Positions 9,072 through 17,694 of a DNA stretch of 63,395 bases are shown here, in pieces; the first letter of the stretch is position 1, and each line of letters begins with the position of its first letter. Below the pieces are notes generated by a model, which did no database searches, was not told the origin of the DNA, and saw nothing but the letters and a program-made list of their open reading frames with translations. The stretch covers positions 1 to 63,395 of the forward strand of contig JAZNOW010000001.1 in the NCBI GenBank assembly GCA_045589355.1. The letters run 5' to 3'. This stretch comes from RUG563 sp045589355 (GTDB taxonomy: Bacteria; Bacillota; Clostridia; Christensenellales; Aristaeellaceae). Both the position numbers and the translations under genes were made by a program.

Positions 9072-9626
9072 TTACTTTTCTTCTTTTTCCTTCCGGGGCT
9101 TGAAGCCCACCACCGCGCCGCACATCAGGTTTTTGCGGCAGCTGACGGAAGCAAAGCCGGCCTCCTGCATCACCCGCATCAGTTCCCGGCGGGAAAGGCC
9201 GCTTTCGTTCATCTGCACATGGGCAGATGCCATCACAAACTGGCCCCCCTGATGCAGCACACGGAAAGCTTCCTGAATGGCCCGGCGGGCCACGTCGCCC
9301 CGGAGCCCCGTGGGCAGCAGCACGATATCAAAGCTGTCGTCCCGCCAGGGAATATCATCCACCCGGCCGGAGATCACGTCCGCATCGTCCAGCATTTCCC
9401 GCACCGCCCGGGCCTGCTCCGGCTGTTCGCACAGGCCGCACAGGGTCAGCCGCATTTTGTCGTTCAGGCTGCTCAAAAGTGCGCCGTCGGCACAGGCCAT
9501 GTCCAGAATTTTATCATGCTCTTCCAGCATCGCCCAGCTGGCACAGGCACGCATGGGGGCAGTCAGCCTTTTTTTAATACCCAGCGCAGCCTGATAGCTG
9601 TTCAGCGTGGTGGTTTTGGTCAGCAT
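9072..9626 (-). CDS. Class I SAM-dependent methyltransferase
   Basis: A 184-residue Rossmann methyltransferase. Motif I is KILDMACADGALLSSL (about residues 40-55, a slightly altered DxGxG), then LCGLCEQPEQARAV, DDIPWRDDSFDIVLLP and the late FRVLHQGGQFVMAS typical of the UbiE/Methyltransf_11 group. The substrate is unknown. It stands alone between a convergent neighbour and the anti-sigma gene. A weak TATAAT (9685-9680 on the minus strand) lies about 50 bases upstream without a convincing -35. Confidence 0.82.
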   Translation of the reverse strand: MLTKTTTLNSYQAALGIKKRLTAPMRACASWAMLEEHDKILDMACADGALLSSLNDKMRLTLCGLCEQPEQARAVREMLDDADVISGRVDDIPWRDDSFDIVLLPTGLRGDVARRAIQEAFRVLHQGGQFVMASAHVQMNESGLSRRELMRVMQEAGFASVSCRKNLMCGAVVGFKPRKEKEEK

Positions 9627-9770
9627 GTCATTTCCTCCTGAAAAGGGGCAATTCCCCCTTGGTTTTCCTTTACTTCACGATTATAACACAAAAGAGAAAT
9701 AAATGCACGTACTTTTTGTAATAAAATCTAAATATTTTTGAAATTTTTGAAACAAATTTTCACTTATCAC

Positions 9771-9803
9771 AAAAAATACGCCCAAACCAAGCCGGTTCAG
9801 GCG
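9771..9803 (-). terminator. Intrinsic terminator of the sigma/anti-sigma operon
   Basis: Read on the minus strand, CGCCTGAACC pairs with GGTTTGGGCG over ten positions (two G-U) around a short loop, followed by a T-rich tail. It is about 75 bases after the anti-sigma stop codon. The rest of 9627-9877 is AT-rich with nothing else recognised. Confidence 0.75.
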
Positions 9804-9877
9804 CATTTTGTTACTATTTTGTTACAAGCAAATGCTTTCTTTCGGCTTTCGCCGATTCAGAAGAATCGAACAAGCTG

Positions 9878-10768
9878 TTACTGAGTTTTCAGCCGGAATG
9901 TGAGTTCCACCACATCCACCACTTCCATATTGGCATACTCAATCAGTGCCTCTACATCACCGTAGGGGCCATGATAGGCACAGGCGGCATGAGAATTACC
10001 TGTGGGCGTCTGGCTTATCAACGCCATGTGCCATTCATTATGAGGGCCGGGGCCGGAAATGGGTGTCCATCCACGATCGCGGATCGCATCAATCTGCGCC
10101 CACATGTTTTCTTTGTCTTCCTGCCATACATCCACCTCCTCCACACCTTCCCTGGGGGTCAGCATGGTGATCTTCATCGTCACTTCCACTTCTTTCCCCT
10201 TAGGCAACGGACGGCTGAGGAGGTATTTCACACCGGTAATTTCCTCCATCTCATCAAATCTCTGCGGCGAAGCCACATTGCCCAGAAATCTTTCTTCCAT
10301 GGAGCCTGAAGCCTCAACCCATTCAATCCACTCCCCGTCGATTTTCGTTTCCTCGCTGACAAGATAGAGCGGCCGATCCGTTTTGAAGCCCACGCCGATT
10401 GCCAGCGTTTCCCCATCGAAATAAGCATCCTTCACCGTGCATACAGACGTATCGCTTTTTTGCTCATAATCAATCAGCTGCACCTTCGTCTGCGCCAACT
10501 GTGCATCGTCGGAATCCATATTCCGACCAAACAGATATTGAATTACATAACTGTGATTGCAGGCCAGCGCCACCAACGAGCTCATGACAATAAGGATCAC
10601 CAGCACCAACCCGACAGACCATTTCCTTCTCACCAAAGCCCCTCCCATTCCCTGCGCCTCATGCGCCTTGTTCAGCACGCGTTGTGCCAGCCGGGGATCC
10701 TCCTCAATGCCGGAAAGCGATGTTTCGAATACCTGCTGAATGATCTGCTTATTTCTGTTATCTTCCAT
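9878..10768 (-). CDS. Probable membrane anti-sigma factor
   Basis: A 296-residue protein with a cytoplasmic N-terminal region of about 45 residues, one membrane segment (WSVGLVLVILIVMSSLVALA, about residues 49-68) and an extracellular part. This topology, plus an 11-base overlap with the upstream ECF sigma gene, marks it as the cognate anti-sigma factor. The outer domain, with GETLAIGVGFKTD, resembles DUF4179-type sensors of Bacillota. ATG 10768 has AAGGAGG upstream inside the sigma gene; an earlier in-frame ATG at 10795 is less likely. The signal sensed and the release mechanism cannot be seen. Confidence 0.75.
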   Translation of the reverse strand: MEDNRNKQIIQQVFETSLSGIEEDPRLAQRVLNKAHEAQGMGGALVRRKWSVGLVLVILIVMSSLVALACNHSYVIQYLFGRNMDSDDAQLAQTKVQLIDYEQKSDTSVCTVKDAYFDGETLAIGVGFKTDRPLYLVSEETKIDGEWIEWVEASGSMEERFLGNVASPQRFDEMEEITGVKYLLSRPLPKGKEVEVTMKITMLTPREGVEEVDVWQEDKENMWAQIDAIRDRGWTPISGPGPHNEWHMALISQTPTGNSHAACAYHGPYGDVEALIEYANMEVVDVVELTFRLKTQ

Positions 10769-11282
10769 TAGGCTCCCTCCTTTCCAGCATCGCACGGATT
10801 TTCTCCCTCGCTTGTTTCAGCCTGGCCGATACAGCCGCGTGGCTGATGTTCAGTACCGCTGCAATCTCCGTCACCGTCATGTCCTGCCAGTAATAAAGCA
10901 TGATCACTTCTTTCAGCCTGAAAGGCAACCGCATGATATGGCACATCATGTCCAGGTCGTTTTCATCATGGGGCATAACGGCAGAAAGGGGTAGATCCTC
11001 CGGCGTAATGCGCCGGTCATTATGGCGGAACCAGGCTGAACGCCGCATATCCCGGCAGGTGTTCACAGCAATCTGAATGAGCCATGTTTTCTCGCTGCTC
11101 TCTCCGCGGAAGGACGCCATAGCCCGGTAGGCCTTCAGAAAGGTTTCCTGAACGGCATCCTTGGCCAGCTCCATATCATGCAAATACACATAACAGATGC
11201 GCATCAGCAGGCGCTGGTACCTGTTCACCATACCCTCCAGCACTCGATCGCATCCGCTGTCCGGTTTCATGGTCTCATCCAT
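10758..11282 (-). CDS. ECF-type RNA polymerase sigma factor
   Basis: A 174-residue sigma-70 family ECF factor. Region 2 is at about residues 20-85 (RICYVYLHDMELAKDAVQETFLKAYR, with WLIQIAVNTCRD) and region 4 at about 115-165 (LPFRLKEVIMLYYWQDMTVTEIAAVL, then SARLKQAREKIRAML). It directs transcription of a small regulon, commonly including its own operon. ATG 11282 has GGGAGGTG 8 bases upstream; the longer frame to 11369 crosses the promoter region. The partner membrane protein overlaps its 3' end. Confidence 0.92.
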   Translation of the reverse strand: MDETMKPDSGCDRVLEGMVNRYQRLLMRICYVYLHDMELAKDAVQETFLKAYRAMASFRGESSEKTWLIQIAVNTCRDMRRSAWFRHNDRRITPEDLPLSAVMPHDENDLDMMCHIMRLPFRLKEVIMLYYWQDMTVTEIAAVLNISHAAVSARLKQAREKIRAMLERREPNGR

Positions 11283-11331
11283 TTCCTGCTCACCTCCCTG
11301 CTCAGCCGCTTTTTGCCGCCTTTCATATATA

Positions 11332-11360
11332 TAGACGAACCAGAATACCCCTTTTGTCAA
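11332..11360 (-). promoter_or_regulatory. Possible promoter of the ECF sigma operon
   Basis: On the minus strand TTGACA (11360-11355) and CGTCTA (11337-11332) are 17 bases apart. CGTC-type -10 elements are common in ECF-driven promoters, so autoregulation is possible, but TTGACA could equally belong to a sigma-A promoter using the nearby TATATA. Confidence 0.4.
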
Positions 11361-11392
11361 TTCTTTCAAAAAAATCGAATTTTTTGAAAAAC

Positions 11393-11417
11393 AAAAAGCC
11401 CACCCTTTCGGGTGGGC
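11393..11417 (-). terminator. Intrinsic terminator of metK
   Basis: GCCCACCC/GGGTGGGC arms with a four-base loop, then a five-T tail on the minus strand, directly after the metK stop. Confidence 0.9.
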
Positions 11418-11428
11418 ATCCTAATGAT

Positions 11429-12601
<1,173 letters not shown>

Positions 12602-12649
12602 AGGTTCTTTTCTCCTTTTTCTTTTGATACTGAAAGCCTTTCCCTTCGC

Positions 12650-12683
12650 AAAAAAATGCTGCCTGTCAGCAGACAAGCAGCAT
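12650..12683 (-). terminator. Expression-platform terminator of the SAM riboswitch
   Basis: Reading minus, ATGCTGCTTGTCTGC and GACAGGCAGCAT form a stem followed by seven T residues, about 50 bases before metK. It should form when SAM is bound. Confidence 0.9.
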
Positions 12684-12703
12684 GGTTCTCCCATTTCTTT
12701 GCG

Positions 12704-12806
12704 CCTTATCTGCCAGCGTTTGCACGCTGCTGGAATTAGCACCTTGCACCGCAGTGCCGGTTGCCGGGCTTCACAGGGCCAGTCCCTCCACCACTCTGGA
12801 TAAGGT
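12704..12806 (-). ncRNA. SAM-I (S-box) riboswitch
   Basis: A classic S-box aptamer read on the minus strand. P1 is closed by CCTTATC and GATAAGG; in order come AGAGTGGTGGAGGGACTGG, CCCTGTGAAGCCCGGCAACC, a P3 hairpin, AAGGTGCTAATTCCAGCA and the P4 stem. The SAM-pocket and kink-turn positions look intact. It binds S-adenosylmethionine and switches between an antiterminator and the terminator at 12683-12650, controlling metK. Confidence 0.97.
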
Positions 12807-12822
12807 ATTCAGTTCGGCTGAA

Positions 12823-12851
12823 ATTATACAAAATTTCTTCTTTTCTGTCAA
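12823..12851 (-). promoter_or_regulatory. Consensus sigma-A promoter of metK
   Basis: TTGACA (12851-12846) and TATAAT (12828-12823) on the minus strand, 17 bases apart. The -35 begins within ten bases of the AEC permease stop. Confidence 0.9.
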
Positions 12852-12859
12852 GCGGTTTT

Positions 12860-13756
12860 TTACCACAAAAGCATCATCAGCGGAATGGTGCCCACACTGA
12901 GGATGGTGGTGAACGCCACCGCCCCCACCGCCATCTCCCGGGCCCGGGGGGTGGAATAGGCGGAAGCCTGCACCAGGGTGTTGCTGGCCCCGGGCATGCA
13001 GCTGGCAATAAAGATGGCCGCGCCCGTTTCACCGCCCACGCCAAACAGCTTCAGCACCGCCAGCGCAAACAGAGGCATCACCAGCAGCCGCAGGCCGCAG
13101 GTGAGCAGGAAGCTTTTGTTTTTCAGCATATCCGCCGTGATCTTTCCAAAGTATGCCCCTGCCACCATCATGGCCATGGGGGTGGCCAGGGCGCTCATGG
13201 CATCCACCACATCGGTGATCACCGTGGGCAGCTTCCACCCGACGATCTGCAAAACAAGGGCCACCGCAATGGCACACATGGTGGGGTTCACCATCTTCTT
13301 CAAGCCGGTTTTAAAATCCTTGCAGAAAAGGGCCAGGGCAATGGACCAGCTGACAATATTGAACGCCGTTACAAACGCCACGCCATACCCCACCGTGGTG
13401 GCACCGAAGGCCGCTTCCATGACGGGGTAGCCCATAAAGCCGCAGTTGGAAAGGGCGGTCAATTGGGTGAACACCGCCCGCAGATCCCTTTCCTGCTTGC
13501 GGAACACCAGATAACCGATGCCCAGCATGGCACTGGTGAGGGCCATGGACAGGAAAAAGCACTTCACCCATTCCCCGGTCAGGGATCCGGCCGGCAAATG
13601 ATACAGCTTGGAAAAATTCAGGCAGGGAGTGGAAATCATAATCACCAGGGACGTGACGCTTTTCACGCTCTGATCGTTCCACACCTTCCGCCATACCAGA
13701 AAAAAGCCCAGTGCCGCCATCAGAAACAGCACAACCACCTGATGCAAAACCGCCAT
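12860..13756 (-). CDS. AEC (auxin efflux carrier) family permease
   Basis: A 298-residue integral membrane protein with about ten hydrophobic segments in two halves, matching the AEC family of carriers for malonate, malate or other organic acids. LSNCGFMGYPVMEAAFG near residue 120 and ASCMPGASNTLVQASAY near residue 258 are the family's two broken-helix regions. The substrate cannot be inferred. I chose ATG 13756 because a GGAGAA site precedes it; the frame to 13816 runs through a palindrome. It stands alone ahead of the metK leader, and co-regulation with metK is not indicated. Confidence 0.87.
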   Translation of the reverse strand: MAVLHQVVVLFLMAALGFFLVWRKVWNDQSVKSVTSLVIMISTPCLNFSKLYHLPAGSLTGEWVKCFFLSMALTSAMLGIGYLVFRKQERDLRAVFTQLTALSNCGFMGYPVMEAAFGATTVGYGVAFVTAFNIVSWSIALALFCKDFKTGLKKMVNPTMCAIAVALVLQIVGWKLPTVITDVVDAMSALATPMAMMVAGAYFGKITADMLKNKSFLLTCGLRLLVMPLFALAVLKLFGVGGETGAAIFIASCMPGASNTLVQASAYSTPRAREMAVGAVAFTTILSVGTIPLMMLLW

Positions 13757-14111
13757 AATTTTTCTCCTTTTTTTGCAGGAAGGGGATTCTTTGGAGGCCA
13801 AAGAATCCTCCTGCACCTCCCCAAGAAAGCCAACGAATATTTTAAGCCGGCATTCCTTGGGTAAATCTGTCTTTTCTGAATCCTCTACACGGGGAAAACC
13901 CGTGGCACATGCACATGGTTCCTTCCCGTACAGGTTTTCGGAAGGGGGTCCGGTGGAAACCGCTTTTGACTTTCAAAAGCGGTTTCCCCCGGAAATCTCT
14001 CCATCCCTCCTTTTATTCTCCATTCCCTCGTTTCTTCCTGCCCATGGCACACCTTTTTGCTGTTTTGTCATAGGATGATGGTGGATAAAGAAAAGGAGGG
14101 TTTGATGTCTT
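13757..14111. repeat. Divergent intergenic region with four strong hairpins
   Basis: This 355-base space separates the divergent AEC and LysM genes. It holds four inverted repeats: 13775-13814 (GGATTCTTTGG pairing with CCAAAGAATCC, extended by GCAGGA/TCCTGC), 13888-13904 (CACGGG/CCCGTG), 13921-13945 (CCTTCC/GGAAGG) and 13955-13987 (GGAAACCGCTTTTG pairing with CAAAAGCGGTTTCC). No gene is credible. I could not place a convincing sigma-A promoter for either neighbour. The sequences differ from islands A-D although the string-of-hairpins layout is similar. Confidence 0.75.
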
Positions 14112-14678
14112 ATGTCCGAAACTCATCAGAACTGCGCCTACGAATACACCGTCAAACGGGGAGACAGTTTTTACCTCATTGCCCAGCGCACCGGCACTAC
14201 ATTGCGGGACCTGATCGCCGCCAACCCATCCATTCCCCCTTCCCGGCTCACCATCGGCGATGTGCTGTGCATTCCTTATGCCGAATGCCTGAACCAGCCT
14301 GCCCAGGATCCTGCCGATACCCCCATCACCGATAACAACACCGTCTGCCCTGCCAACCGCCGGGCCATTGTGCAGCAGGGGCAAACGGCCGCCGATCTGC
14401 AGGTGCGCTACAACCTGAGCTACTACACCCTGCAAAATGCCAACCAGGGCCTGAACCTGGATGCCCTCAAGGCCGGGGATACCGTGTGCATCCCGGCGGA
14501 AAACACCGCCTGCCCGGTCACGCCCACGGTGGTGCTGGGGGAAATGGATACGCTCAATTCCGTGGCCATGACCAACCGGGTATCGGTAGCAGACCTTCTG
14601 AAAGCCAATCCCTGCATCCCCCCGGAAAGCTTCCTGCCCGGCACCGTGGTCACCCTGCCCGATCTTCCCCAGGTATAA
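14112..14678 (+). CDS. LysM-domain protein
   Basis: A 188-residue protein with two or three LysM-like modules: YTVKRGDSFYLIAQRTGTTLRDLIAANP (residues 12-39), IVQQGQTAADLQVRYNLSYYTLQNAN (about 85-110) and a shorter VVLGEMDTLNSVAMTNRVSVADLLKANP near 145-172. LysM binds N-acetylglucosamine polymers such as peptidoglycan. There is no signal peptide or catalytic domain, which fits spore-coat or cortex-associated LysM proteins in a sporulating organism; that role is inference. Cysteines cluster at module edges. An AAAGGAGGG site lies 11-12 bases before ATG 14112, a long spacing; the nearer ATG at 14105 is in the wrong frame. Confidence 0.82.
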   Translation: MSETHQNCAYEYTVKRGDSFYLIAQRTGTTLRDLIAANPSIPPSRLTIGDVLCIPYAECLNQPAQDPADTPITDNNTVCPANRRAIVQQGQTAADLQVRYNLSYYTLQNANQGLNLDALKAGDTVCIPAENTACPVTPTVVLGEMDTLNSVAMTNRVSVADLLKANPCIPPESFLPGTVVTLPDLPQV

Positions 14679-14723
14679 GAAAAACGGCCCTGCGCTTCAA
14701 AGCATAGTCCAGGAATAAAACAT

Positions 14724-14755
14724 GAGCATCCGGCCATCGTTCCGGTTGCTCTTTT
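14724..14755 (+). terminator. Intrinsic terminator after the LysM gene
   Basis: GAGCATCCGG and CCGGTTGCTC arms followed by TTTT. Confidence 0.75.
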
Positions 14756-14772
14756 ATGTATTGGTGCTAAGC

Positions 14773-15258
14773 TTACAAAACCATTTCCATCAAACAACGG
14801 GCGACTTTTTTTCCATTGGCCATTTCTTCTGTAAATGTTTCTGCCACTTCAAATCCGCATTTTTTATAGCATGCTCTCGCTTTATCGTTCTCCAGATCGG
14901 TATAGAGGGCCAATTTTTGATAGTTTCTTTGCCTTAACATTTCAATGATTTGGCTTATGGCAGCAAAGCCAATCCCTTTATTATGATATTCGGGCAAAAT
15001 GGCAGCTAACTTCAGATAAGCTTTTTTATCAACAGATTCCAGATTGTTGATTCCAAGCCACCCGACAGCCGTTTCTCCATCACAGATGATATAGTCTTCT
15101 TCATCTTCATCATGCTGCCATTCCTTAACGGCACACACCCAATCCTCCAGCTGTGTGGGCAATTCATTCAATGCATTCAACACAGCATCGGTATTCATAA
15201 TGAATGTCAAAAACGGCGCATCATCCTTCGTGACAGTACGAAGCTTAATATTGTTCAT
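14773..15258 (-). CDS. GNAT-family N-acetyltransferase, AT-rich
   Basis: A 161-residue GNAT protein with the acetyl-CoA loop in LPEYHNKGIGFAAISQII (about residues 93-110) and the late ENDKARACYKKCGFEV. The acceptor is unknown. Its base composition is clearly more AT-rich than the neighbouring genes (for example long runs of AT-ending codons near 14940-15060), which suggests recent transfer. ATG 15258 was chosen because GNAT homology begins there and AAAGGAAA precedes it; the longer frame would run into the next gene. Confidence 0.85.
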   Translation of the reverse strand: MNNIKLRTVTKDDAPFLTFIMNTDAVLNALNELPTQLEDWVCAVKEWQHDEDEEDYIICDGETAVGWLGINNLESVDKKAYLKLAAILPEYHNKGIGFAAISQIIEMLRQRNYQKLALYTDLENDKARACYKKCGFEVAETFTEEMANGKKVARCLMEMVL

Positions 15259-15283
15259 CTGTTTTCCTTTCAAATGCAAGTTT

Positions 15284-15748
15284 TTACAGTTTCCGGATGG
15301 GGAAATACATATAGTTTTTTCCGGTGACCGGGCAGGTAAAATCATGCACTGCACCGGCAAGGGGCAGGTTTTTTTCCTGCAGGTAAGCAATCATCTTCGG
15401 GAACACATCCGGGCTGTCCGCTTCCGCCCGCAGGTATTCAAACCCCGGCACCGTCCACTTCACCCAGCCTTCCGGCGCTTCCGCTTCCGCAGCACATTCC
15501 ACCCCGGCCAGATACAGCCCTTGGGAAAAACCGTTTTCCCAGGGCAGAAAGCGGCGGCTCTTATCACTCATGGCGCCCCAGATGCCCACCAGGTTACCCT
15601 GTTCGTCTTTCTTCGCCAACGGTGCCACCTGATCAAAATGCCCGTTGGCGTCCTGCCAGAGGGCCTGCACAAAGCCCGGGCCGTCCAAGGTGGAGCCTTC
15701 CTTGCCGATAACACAAAAGCTTTCCTTTATATACTTTTCTATCTTCAT
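15284..15748 (-). CDS. GyrI-like/AraC effector-binding domain protein
   Basis: A 154-residue single-domain protein resembling the GyrI-like small-molecule-binding fold: an N-terminal ESFCVIGKEGST strand, FVQALWQDANGHFDQVA, GIWGAMSD, then YLAGVECAAEAEAPEGWVKW and a C-terminal YFPIRKL. This domain senses hydrophobic drugs when fused to AraC or MerR regulators; standalone copies bind or hydrolyse small molecules. There is no DNA-binding domain here. ATG 15748 follows GGGAGGTG. Its end is 26 bases upstream of the GNAT start, so the two may share a transcript. Confidence 0.8.
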   Translation of the reverse strand: MKIEKYIKESFCVIGKEGSTLDGPGFVQALWQDANGHFDQVAPLAKKDEQGNLVGIWGAMSDKSRRFLPWENGFSQGLYLAGVECAAEAEAPEGWVKWTVPGFEYLRAEADSPDVFPKMIAYLQEKNLPLAGAVHDFTCPVTGKNYMYFPIRKL

Positions 15749-15812
15749 GGAGCACCTCCCTATTCCCCCTTGTCTTTTCTTCAGTATACCATAAACCCTT
15801 GCAAAAACAAAC

Positions 15813-15852
15813 AAAAAAACCGGCGGAACGCATGTTTCCAACCGGTTTTTTT
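15813..15852. terminator. Intrinsic terminator of the L,D-transpeptidase gene
   Basis: ACCGG/CCGGT arms extended by GGAA/TTCC with a small internal loop, bounded by seven A and seven T residues. It lies directly after the minus-strand stop and could act in both directions. Confidence 0.8.
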
Positions 15853-15854
15853 CT

Positions 15855-17504
15855 TTAATTGACAGGCTTGGAAGTGGCAGCGGCCGGTGCCGGCGTGGCG
15901 CTGGGCGTGGGCGACGGCAGGGGCGTGGGGGTTGCATTGGCCTCGATCACTTCCTGATAGAGCACGTTCAGGGTTTTCTTGCCGGCGTTTCCGTCCACAG
16001 ACAGGCCCCGGGCACGCTGGTAAGCCTTCACGGCTTTCTGGGTGCCTTCCCGGTACTGGCCGGTCACGGTGCCGTTGTAGAAGCCCATTTCCTTCAGCTT
16101 CATCTGCAGCCAGTACACATCCTGGCCTTCCTTGCCTACGGACAGATTGCGGATCTCCCCTTCCGGAGGCCTGGTACCGTCGTAGTGGTAAACAGGCGGT
16201 TCGGGCGTGGTATAGGGCAGCATGTTGCTGCGGTTCAGTTCGCCGGGGCGAATGGCATACTTCAGTTCCGGGTCGCTTTCGCCGTCCTCATGAATGTACA
16301 CCGTCATGCCCTTGCGCACATGGTCAAAAATCCATTTGGCATCGGCCACCGTCAGCCGGATGCAGCCGTGGCTGCCCCGCTTGCCCAGCCCCGTCAGGGA
16401 GGACGTCTTCAGCGTCATGCTGTCATAATCGCTGTACAACACGGAATGGAAGGCAATGCTGTCGTCAATGCGGGTCCAGTACTGGGCTTTGCCACCGCCC
16501 CAGGTGGGGAACTCGCACCAGCGGGCGGTGCGCCCGGTGAGTACAAACGTGCCAAGGGGCGTGGGGTAATTCTTGGTGCCGGTGGCACAGAGGAAGGTAC
16601 GGTCCAGGTCGGTATAGGCTTTAGTTTCCTGGTTATACTTCCACACCTTCACCACCTGGTTGTTTATATCCACCTCAAAGGTGTACTGAAGGGGCGGGGT
16701 GGGCTTGGGGGTGCAGTTGATATCGGCCACGGTATGGTCGTTGAAAAGGGCGTTCCAGGTATCTTCATCCACGTTGCCGGTGGCTTCCAGCCCATTGTGC
16801 TGCTGGAACTGTTTCACGGCTTTTTGGGTATTGGCGTAGTAGCCGGTGGTGGTTTTGTGGAAGGTGAAAAAGCCCAGTTCCATCAGCCGCTGCTGCACCT
16901 GCTGCACATCGCTGCCCTTGCTGCCGTAAGACAGCTTCCGGGTAAAGGCCTGATAGGGGCCGGGGGTGGGCACCGGGGTGGGCCTGGCGCCTTCGGGCAC
17001 CGGGGTGGGCGTAGGCCGCACGGACAGGGCAAACAGAATTTCCTGGGTGGCCACATCGGCATTGCCGGTGCTTTCCAGCCCGTTTTCCCGCTGGAAGGTT
17101 TCCACAGCGGAAGCCGTGCCTTCCAGGTAATTGCCGCTGCACTTGCCCCAGTAATAGCCCAGCTCCGTCAGCTTTTCCTGCATCAATTGCACGTCCAGGC
17201 CGCTGTCTCCCTGGGTGAGGGGACGGTAGCAGGTGCCGTAAAGAATGGCCAGGGTGGCATCATCGGCAATGCCGGTTTCCTCCAGCCCATAGGCCCGCTG
17301 CACCGCCGCCACGGCGGCTTTGGTGGCATCGGAATAGGTATCCGTCGCCGGCACTGCGGAATAGTTCAATTGCCGCAGGCGGGTATTGAGTTCCATCACT
17401 TCCGTTCCCTTCATGCCGGGAGCCAGGCCCTCCGCACTGCTTTCCGCCATGGCGCCGCAGCATACCAGCAGCATGATCAGCACCAATGCCCATGTTTTTC
17501 TCAT
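15855..17504 (-). CDS. Exported L,D-transpeptidase with four peptidoglycan-binding modules
   Basis: A 549-residue secreted protein. The signal peptide (MRKTWALVLIMLLVCCGAMA) spans residues 1-20. Three PG_binding_1 modules follow at about 30-90, 95-160 and 190-250, joined by Pro/Thr linkers; a YkuD L,D-transpeptidase domain lies at about 270-400 with the SHGCIRL active site (Cys381) and an upstream His (AFHSVLY); a fourth PG-binding module is at about 455-515, ending in a Pro/Ala/Thr-rich tail. It probably forms 3-3 cross-links in peptidoglycan. Neighbouring spoIIP suggests a spore-wall or growth role, which is inference. A TTGACA promoter precedes it. Confidence 0.93.
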   Translation of the reverse strand: MRKTWALVLIMLLVCCGAMAESSAEGLAPGMKGTEVMELNTRLRQLNYSAVPATDTYSDATKAAVAAVQRAYGLEETGIADDATLAILYGTCYRPLTQGDSGLDVQLMQEKLTELGYYWGKCSGNYLEGTASAVETFQRENGLESTGNADVATQEILFALSVRPTPTPVPEGARPTPVPTPGPYQAFTRKLSYGSKGSDVQQVQQRLMELGFFTFHKTTTGYYANTQKAVKQFQQHNGLEATGNVDEDTWNALFNDHTVADINCTPKPTPPLQYTFEVDINNQVVKVWKYNQETKAYTDLDRTFLCATGTKNYPTPLGTFVLTGRTARWCEFPTWGGGKAQYWTRIDDSIAFHSVLYSDYDSMTLKTSSLTGLGKRGSHGCIRLTVADAKWIFDHVRKGMTVYIHEDGESDPELKYAIRPGELNRSNMLPYTTPEPPVYHYDGTRPPEGEIRNLSVGKEGQDVYWLQMKLKEMGFYNGTVTGQYREGTQKAVKAYQRARGLSVDGNAGKKTLNVLYQEVIEANATPTPLPSPTPSATPAPAAATSKPVN

Positions 17505-17621
17505 TCCGTTGCACCTCTGTATCGAAAAAAATCACTTGCGTCGTCTTGGATGGTAACAGATGCGCCTGCATAAATCAACCGGTAAATACCGGCAGCCCGG
17601 CCACATACTCCTACAAGTACT

Positions 17622-17650
17622 ATTAAATGGCAAAACCCATCATTTGTCAA
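17622..17650 (-). promoter_or_regulatory. Probable sigma-A promoter of the L,D-transpeptidase gene
   Basis: TTGACA (17650-17645) and TTTAAT (17627-17622) on the minus strand, 17 bases apart, 118 bases before the start codon. The long leader holds no recognised riboswitch. Confidence 0.6.
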
Positions 17651-17694
17651 CCGTTTATAAAGAAAATGTTACAAAATATTTTCGTTTTTGTTTT

